Shown here piece after piece: positions 33,938 to 38,610 of a DNA stretch of 38,610 bases. The stretch lies in NCBI GenBank assembly GCA_003224145.1, contig QHYN01000215.1:1-38610 (forward strand). The letters are read 5' to 3'. Under the pieces are notes generated by a model that saw only the letters and a program-made list of their open reading frames with translations, ran no database searches and had not been told where the DNA came from. The translations under genes were made by a program, and so were the position numbers. Position 1 is the stretch's first letter. Every line of letters begins with the position of its first letter. Source of the stretch: Acidobacteriota bacterium. Lineage in GTDB: Bacteria > Acidobacteriota > Terriglobia > Acidiferrales > UBA7541.

Positions 33938-35341
33938 ATGAAAAACAGGCTTCTGCTGGCGGCAGTCGCCGCGGCGACGGTGGCGATAGCCGCGTCGCTC
34001 TTCGCGGGTGGGCATGTTCTACCGCTCTCGCCGAGCGGTGAGAGCCTCCCGTTCGCCGCGCTTGCCGCCACGCTCCTGCGCTGGCTCGCCATTCTACTCA
34101 TCGCGGCCTATGCCGCTTCCCGGCGCTCGCTGACCGCTTGGATCCTTGTCGGCCTGCTGGCCGGCGCGGAATTCGGCCACGACATGCCTTCCGCCGCCGC
34201 AAAGCTCCAGTTTCTCGGCACCATTTTTCTCCGGCTGATCAAGGTCATCATCGCGCCGCTGCTTTTCGGCACGCTCGTCGTGGGCATCGCGGGTCACGCG
34301 GACCTGAAGAAAGTCGGCCGTCTCGGCATCAAATCGCTCATCTACTTCGAGGTTGTGTCCACGATCGCATTGCTCATCGGTTGGGCAGCCATCAACATCA
34401 GCCGCGCGGGCGAAGGCGTGCGCCTCCCGCCGGCCGCCGCAGCGGAACCGCTCAATGCCGCGCCCCACACCGCCACGCAACTCATCACGGACATCTTCCC
34501 GGAGAATATCGCGAAATCGGTGGCCGAAGGTCAGGTGCTGCAGGTCGTGATTTTCAGCATCCTCTTCGCCATGGCGCTCGTCCTTGTGCCGGAGGCAAAG
34601 CGCCGCCCCATGCTGGCTTTCGCCGAGAGCCTTTCGGAAACCATGTTCAAGTTCACCAACCTGGTCATGTACGCTGCGCCCATCGGCGTTTTTGGCGCCG
34701 TTGCGTACACCGTCGGCCATCTCGGCCTGGGTGTTCTTTTGCCGCTTTTGAAGCTGCTCGCGACCATGTACGTGGCCCTCGTGTTTTTCATCACTTGCGT
34801 TTTGTTTCCCATCGCGTTGCTGGCGCGCGTGCCGGTGAAGCGATTCCTCCGCGCCGTCACCGAGCCGGTCACCATCGCCTTTGCCACTGCCAGTTCCGAA
34901 GCCGCTCTCCCACGCGCCATGGAGCAGATGGAATCCTTTGGCGTGCCCCGCGAGACCGTCGCCTTCGTTCTGCCCACCGGCTACAGCTTCAATCTCGACG
35001 GCTCCAGCCTCTACCAGTCTCTCGCTTTGCTCTTCATCGCGCAGGCCGCCGGCATCCATCTCACGATCGCGCAGCAGGCCATTATGCTGCTCACTCTTCT
35101 GGTGAGCAGCAAAGGCACAGCGGGCGTGGCGCGCGCCTCGCTGGTGATTGTGTTCGCCGCGGCGAGCTCATTCCATCTGCCGAGCGAGCCGCTTTTTCTG
35201 CTTTTCGGGATCGACCAGCTCATGGACATGGGGCGCACGGCCGTCAACGTCCTTGGCAACTGCCTCGCCTGCGTGGTTATCGCGCGCTGGGAAGGCGAAT
35301 TCCCCGCGCGTGCTCACGGTTCGCCGGAAGTCACCGCTTGA
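33938..35341 (+). CDS. Dicarboxylate/amino acid:cation symporter (DAACS family)
   Basis: 467 residues from the ATG at 33938 (an in-frame GTG at 33923 is the alternative). Eight or more membrane segments and the hallmark re-entrant loops: FATASSEAALPRAMEQM (HP1 region), PTGYSFNLDGSSLYQSLALLF (TM7, where most members have NMDGT), SSKGTAGVARAS (HP2), and FGIDQLMDMGRTAVNVLGN (TM8, with D and R/N substrate residues). The family (GltP, DctA, Glt-Ph) couples Na+ or H+ to uptake of glutamate, aspartate or C4-dicarboxylates; the exact substrate is not evident. The long shadow frames on both strands here are coding artefacts of high GC. Confidence 0.92.
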   Translation: MKNRLLLAAVAAATVAIAASLFAGGHVLPLSPSGESLPFAALAATLLRWLAILLIAAYAASRRSLTAWILVGLLAGAEFGHDMPSAAAKLQFLGTIFLRLIKVIIAPLLFGTLVVGIAGHADLKKVGRLGIKSLIYFEVVSTIALLIGWAAINISRAGEGVRLPPAAAAEPLNAAPHTATQLITDIFPENIAKSVAEGQVLQVVIFSILFAMALVLVPEAKRRPMLAFAESLSETMFKFTNLVMYAAPIGVFGAVAYTVGHLGLGVLLPLLKLLATMYVALVFFITCVLFPIALLARVPVKRFLRAVTEPVTIAFATASSEAALPRAMEQMESFGVPRETVAFVLPTGYSFNLDGSSLYQSLALLFIAQAAGIHLTIAQQAIMLLTLLVSSKGTAGVARASLVIVFAAASSFHLPSEPLFLLFGIDQLMDMGRTAVNVLGNCLACVVIARWEGEFPARAHGSPEVTA

Positions 35342-35540
35342 TTTCACCGATCATTCCCTGCTGGCCCGCGGGACAGGCCCCTCCACCACGGTGCCAACTG
35401 CCCTCTTTCGCGCCCTCCGTCCAGTGTTGCGCCGCTTTTGCCGGGCATAAACTGCGATCGTCCTCGAGGGATTGGCGGCTTGCGTGCCCGGGCTTTTTTC
35501 CAAGTTGAGGGATCACGCGGACGGCAAGGAGTGTGTCCTC

Positions 35541-35612
35541 ATGAAATTCTTGTTGTGCATCCTCTTCATCCTCTTACTGATTCTGTCCAGTCCGCTGTCG
35601 GTGCAGGCCTAA
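35541..35612 (+). CDS. 23-residue hydrophobic small ORF (signal-peptide-like)
   Basis: AAGGAG lies 9 nt before the ATG. The peptide MKFLLCILFILLLILSSPLSVQA consists only of a signal-peptide-like hydrophobic stretch and then stops. It is either a membrane micropeptide or the head of a decayed exported protein. No homologue known to me. Confidence 0.4.
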   Translation: MKFLLCILFILLLILSSPLSVQA

Positions 35613-35741
35613 CGACAAGCACGCGCCGCCACACACCATCGTAGCGGTCGACGCCCAGGGCCTCAAGCTGGTTGCGCAAACTTCAAACCTCGAACCTCGG
35701 CTGTTGTATATTGGCCTCCGCACTTCCAGGAGGCATTCCAC

Positions 35742-36890
35742 ATGGAACTTTGGTCACGCCGTAAATTCTTTCGCACTTCGTTGGCGGGCAGCGCCCTCGC
35801 CGGTGCCAATAAACTCTTTGGCCGCACTCCAACGAACGGGGACGACGCGCTTTCCCTCGCGAATCTCGCTCCTCCCGCGCAGGGCAAGCGCCCGCTCATT
35901 ATTTCCAGCGCCAATGGCCTGCACGCCCTCGACAAAGGCATGGACATCCTCAAGAAGGGCGGCGACACACTCGACGCCGTGGTCGCCGCGGTCACGGTCG
36001 TCGAAGATGATCCCAACGACGACTCCGTGGGCTACGGCGGCTTGCCCAACGAAGAAGGCGAAGTCGAACTCGACGCGAGCGTCATGCACGGCCCCACGCA
36101 TCGTGCAGGTTCTGTGGCTTCCGTGCGGCGCATCAAAAATGTTTCGCGCCTGGCGAAAACGGTCATGGAAAACACCAATCACGTGATGCTGGTGGGCGAT
36201 GGCGCTCGCCGCTACGCAGTGGCCGAGGGATTCGAGGAGATGAATCTCCTCACGGAACATTCGAGAAAAATCTGGCTGGCGTGGAAAGCCAAGACTTCCT
36301 TCAATTGGCGGCCGGGAATCGATTCGCCGGAGTGGAAAGAACACATGGCGGCCCTCTTCGATGGCAACGAAGCAGAGATTGCCTACGCCGAGAGCGTCAT
36401 TGCGCATCCCCGCACAGGCACGATTCCTTGCATGGCCGTGGACGCCAAAGGAGACATCTCCGCCACCACCACGACTTCCGGTTTGTCGTGGAAAATTCCC
36501 GGGCGGGTCGGCGATTCGCCCATCATCGGCGCGGGCTGCTGCGTGGACAATGAAGTTGGCGCGGCGGGCTCGACCGGCAAAGGCGAGGAAAACATCAAGA
36601 TTTGTGGCGGGCATACGATCATCGAAATGATGCGCAAGGGGATGTCGCCCGAAGCCGCGTGCCTCGAAGCCTTGGGTCGCATCGCCCACAACTATAAAAA
36701 CGACAAGAAAAAACTCGGCACGTTTCACATCTATTTTTACGCCATCAATAAAGACGGCGCGCACGGCGCGGCTTCGCTGTGGCGAAACGGGTACGAGAAA
36801 AAGCACGCCGTCTATGCGGTGCACGATGGCACGGAAGCCAAGCTCGTCGAATGCACTCCGTATCTCGACGAAACGGGCGGCGACAGCTGA
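35742..36890 (+). CDS. Glycosylasparaginase-like Ntn hydrolase, Tat-exported
   Basis: 382 residues. A twin-arginine signal is present: SRRKFFRTSLAG at residues 5-16, then an Ala/Gly-rich segment. N4-(beta-N-acetylglucosaminyl)-L-asparaginase features: GGDTLDAVVAAVTVVEDDPNDDSVGYGGLPN, in part, and VMHGPTHRAGSVASVRRI in the alpha part. The autoprocessing region reads RTGTIPCMAVD, placing the nucleophile at T227, followed by GRVGDSPIIGAG, a family signature. The residue before the Thr is Gly, where classical glycosylasparaginases have Asp (HDT), as in isoaspartyl-type members. It hydrolyses Asn-linked or isoaspartyl amide bonds outside the cytoplasm. AGGAGG lies 8 nt before the ATG. Confidence 0.92.
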   Translation: MELWSRRKFFRTSLAGSALAGANKLFGRTPTNGDDALSLANLAPPAQGKRPLIISSANGLHALDKGMDILKKGGDTLDAVVAAVTVVEDDPNDDSVGYGGLPNEEGEVELDASVMHGPTHRAGSVASVRRIKNVSRLAKTVMENTNHVMLVGDGARRYAVAEGFEEMNLLTEHSRKIWLAWKAKTSFNWRPGIDSPEWKEHMAALFDGNEAEIAYAESVIAHPRTGTIPCMAVDAKGDISATTTTSGLSWKIPGRVGDSPIIGAGCCVDNEVGAAGSTGKGEENIKICGGHTIIEMMRKGMSPEAACLEALGRIAHNYKNDKKKLGTFHIYFYAINKDGAHGAASLWRNGYEKKHAVYAVHDGTEAKLVECTPYLDETGGDS

Positions 36891-36979
36891 TTCCCGCGCG
36901 CAACGCGAGCCCGCGCCAGCGTCTTACCGACGAGCGAGCTTTTCAGTTTTAGATTCTCATCCGGTATTCTTATCTCCTT

Positions 36980-38110
36980 ATGGACCAAGCTAATGTGCTC
37001 ATCATTGGCGGCGGCGTGGTTGGCTGCGCTACTGCGTATGCACTTTCGCAACATTGGCAGGATGTCTTTTTGGTGGAGCAAAATCCGCGCGTGGGCATGG
37101 CCACCAGCTCGCGCAACAGTGGCGTCATCCATTCGGGAATTTACTACCAGAAAGACTCGCTGAAAGCGCGGCACTGTGTCGCCGGTAACCGCATGATGTA
37201 CGAATTCTGCGAGAAGCATAAAGTTCCCTATCGCCACTGCGGAAAACTCGTCGTAGCCGCCAACGCGCAAGAAGAGGAAGACCTCGCCGCGCTGAAAACA
37301 CGCGGCGAAGACAATGGGGTCGATGGCTTGCGCCTCGTTGACGGTACCGAGATTCGCGCCCGCGAACCGTACATCCGCGGAGTGGCCGCTTTGGATGTGC
37401 CTTCGACGGGTATCGTCTCCGCGGAAGATCTGGTTCGAACGTATGCGCGGCTCGCCACAGAAAAGGGCGCACACGTGGTGACGCGCGCGAAGGTTGTGGC
37501 GCTGGAACCCAAAGGCGAGACCATCCGCGTCCGTTTGCGCATCGGCGATAAAGAAGACGCGCAGGACGAGACCATCGAAGCGCGCTGCGTCATCAACGCC
37601 GCGGGTCTTTACTCTGACGAAATTGCCGCCCTGCTGGGCAACCATTCCTGGAAGATTTATCCGTTGCGCGGGGAATATTGCGAAATTCGCGGCCCGCGCG
37701 CTTACCTGATCAACGCCTTGGTCTACCCGATGCCGCATCATCACGGGCTCAGTCTGGGCGTACATTTCACCAAGACGCTCTGGGGTACGGTGCTTTTAGG
37801 TCCGACCGCAATTTATGTGGAGGGCAAGGAAAATTACGAGCGCGGGCGGCTTGGAATTGCGGATTTTGTCAAGGGCGCAAAAGCAATGTTGCCGGAGGTC
37901 GAGGAGAGCGATTTGCAGCTGGGCTATTCCGGATTGCGGCCGAAGCTCGTGCCGCCGGGCGCCACCGACGCGCACGGCGATTTTGTCATTATGCGCGACC
38001 CCAAAGTGCCGCGGGCGATTCAGTTGGTCGGGATCGAGTCGCCCGGCCTGACCTCCGCGCCCGCGATCGCGGAACACGTATTCCAATTGGTCGGGGAAAT
38101 CCTTAACTGA
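36980..38110 (+). CDS. lhgO: L-2-hydroxyglutarate oxidase-like FAD-dependent oxidoreductase
   Basis: 376 residues. An N-terminal Rossmann motif binds FAD (VLIIGGGVVGCATAYALS, residues 6-23). The family pattern of L-2-hydroxyglutarate oxidase/dehydrogenase follows: SSRNSGVIHSGIYY, GNRMMYEFCEKHKVPYRHCGKLVVA, INAAGLYSDEIA, YPLRGEYCEI and, near the end, GDFVIMRDPKVPRAIQLVGIESPGLTSAPAI. It should oxidise L-2-hydroxyglutarate (or a close 2-hydroxyacid) to 2-oxoglutarate, membrane-associated or soluble. No clear Shine-Dalgarno precedes the ATG at 36980; a TATTCTTATCT lies just before it, suggesting a short or leaderless transcript. The symbol is assigned on family grounds only. Confidence 0.88.
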   Translation: MDQANVLIIGGGVVGCATAYALSQHWQDVFLVEQNPRVGMATSSRNSGVIHSGIYYQKDSLKARHCVAGNRMMYEFCEKHKVPYRHCGKLVVAANAQEEEDLAALKTRGEDNGVDGLRLVDGTEIRAREPYIRGVAALDVPSTGIVSAEDLVRTYARLATEKGAHVVTRAKVVALEPKGETIRVRLRIGDKEDAQDETIEARCVINAAGLYSDEIAALLGNHSWKIYPLRGEYCEIRGPRAYLINALVYPMPHHHGLSLGVHFTKTLWGTVLLGPTAIYVEGKENYERGRLGIADFVKGAKAMLPEVEESDLQLGYSGLRPKLVPPGATDAHGDFVIMRDPKVPRAIQLVGIESPGLTSAPAIAEHVFQLVGEILN

Positions 38111-38132
38111 AGATACTGCGCACAAACCGAAG

Positions 38133-38160
38133 AGAGATTCCTCGCTTCGCTCGGAACGAC
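38133..38160 (-). repeat. Dispersed intergenic repeat (GTCGTTCCGAGCG family)
   Basis: Minus strand GTCGTTCCGAGCGAAGCGAG, then GAATCTCT; the same style of unit as at 13091-13125. It lies in the short gap between lhgO and tyrS. Confidence 0.5.
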
Positions 38161-38182
38161 GAATAGGGTAGATGCAACGAAG

Positions 38183-38610
38183 TTATCCGACTATGATTTG
38201 CACGAATTTCTTTTTTCCTGCGCGCAGAAGAAAATCCGCAGGTTTGCTGAGATCGATATCTTTGCGCGGATCATCGACCGCAACGCCGTCAATTTCGACG
38301 GCTTTCTGTTTTATGAGACGCTCGGCTTCACTCTTCGATGGCGCCAGCTTCAAATCGACAAGCAGCGCTGTCAACTTTTTCGCTGGTCCCTTCGACAATT
38401 TCACGACTGGCGCTTCGGCAGGTGCTTGGCGGTCGCGGAAGACGCGCTGGAAATTCTCAGCGGCTTTGCGTGCTGCCTCTTGGCCGTGAAAGTCGCTGAT
38501 GACTTCCTGCGCAAGGCGCATCTTCGCGTCCATCGGATGCAACTTGCCGCTGGATACTTTCTTTTGCAGTGAGGCAATTTCCTGCGGCGTGCGATCGGTG
38601 AGCAGTTCAT
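38183..38610 (-). CDS. tyrS: Tyrosyl-tRNA synthetase, C-terminal part (5' end outside window)
   Basis: The visible 142 codons encode the end of the class I tyrosyl-tRNA synthetase. ELLTDRTPQEIASLQKKV and HPMDAKMRLAQEVISDFHG form the helical tRNA-anticodon region of the TyrZ-like bacterial type. Then a linker is followed by an S4 RNA-binding domain (LKLAPSKSEAERLIKQKAVEIDGVAV) ending KKKFVQIIVG. The catalytic domain with HIGH and KMSKS lies beyond the right edge. The enzyme charges tRNA-Tyr in the cytoplasm. Internal ATGs near 38540 are not the start; the frame is open to 38610. Confidence 0.93.
   Translation of the reverse strand, partial: ELLTDRTPQEIASLQKKVSSGKLHPMDAKMRLAQEVISDFHGQEAARKAAENFQRVFRDRQAPAEAPVVKLSKGPAKKLTALLVDLKLAPSKSEAERLIKQKAVEIDGVAVDDPRKDIDLSKPADFLLRAGKKKFVQIIVG

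Noticed and set aside
34138-35508. 456-codon plus-strand frame across the symporter
   Set aside because: Out-of-frame shadow rich in R, H, P and A; the symporter frame has all family motifs.
35500-35512. GCCCGGGCTTTTTT as a terminator for the symporter
   Set aside because: GCCCGGGC is a simple palindrome with no loop; no stable stem was found.

Overview
The window looks like a soil-type Acidobacteriota genome (class Terriglobia or close to it). This is inferred from gene content: a 1,346-residue TonB-dependent receptor with an N-terminal carboxypeptidase-regulatory-like domain, two regulators built as winged helix, membrane segment, TolB-like domain and TPR array, several secreted hydrolases, and moderately high GC. 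No rRNA-based placement was run.

Left end (1-3.9 kb): a 23S rRNA gene on the minus strand whose 3' end lies outside the window. A 637-nt group I intron interrupts it exactly after E. coli position U1931 and carries a LAGLIDADG homing endonuclease. Both ends of the endonuclease reading frame overlap paired elements of the ribozyme core. No 16S or tRNA gene lies upstream. The 23S gene has its own rRNA-type promoter (3840-3867) with an upstream A/T-rich tract and a ~680-nt leader holding two boxA-like sites and a terminator-like hairpin, so it is probably an unlinked 23S gene.

4-13 kb: the TonB receptor, an isoprenylcysteine-methyltransferase-like membrane protein, a small secreted Cys protein, an RRM RNA-binding protein followed by a 56-residue basic protein, and then a decaying stretch. 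The decaying stretch holds a serpin with two homopolymer frameshifts, and a DUF433/DUF5615 toxin-antitoxin pair (toxin frameshifted) between two copies of the 5' part of a DUF1801 gene.

13-21 kb: a repeat-rich intergenic region, a secreted amidohydrolase, a small membrane protein, a secreted HExxH protein, a CocE-type hydrolase, a 183-bp element bounded by 14-bp inverted repeats, and a CadC-like/TPR regulator that ends at an in-frame TGA before its conserved tail.

21-26 kb: a thiol-rich island between two such regulators. It holds a DUF1326 protein, and on the opposite strand a probable four-gene operon: small membrane protein, membrane-anchored TlpA-like protein with a CPAC motif, and two short secreted peptides with six cysteines each.

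26-38.6 kb: an S9 family peptidase, a beta-propeller protein, a hypothetical membrane-associated protein, a deoxynucleoside kinase, a large Fic protein (AbiEi-like N-terminus, Fic core, DUF1488-like C-terminus) with six 24-bp tandem repeats directly upstream, a dicarboxylate/amino-acid symporter, a 23-codon ORF, a Tat-exported glycosylasparaginase-like enzyme, an L-2-hydroxyglutarate oxidase-like flavoprotein, and the 3' part of tyrS at the right edge.

Most promising items: the ribozyme/endonuclease overlap in the 23S gene, the isolated 23S leader, the Fic fusion with its repeat array, and the Cys-rich peptide/thioredoxin operon.
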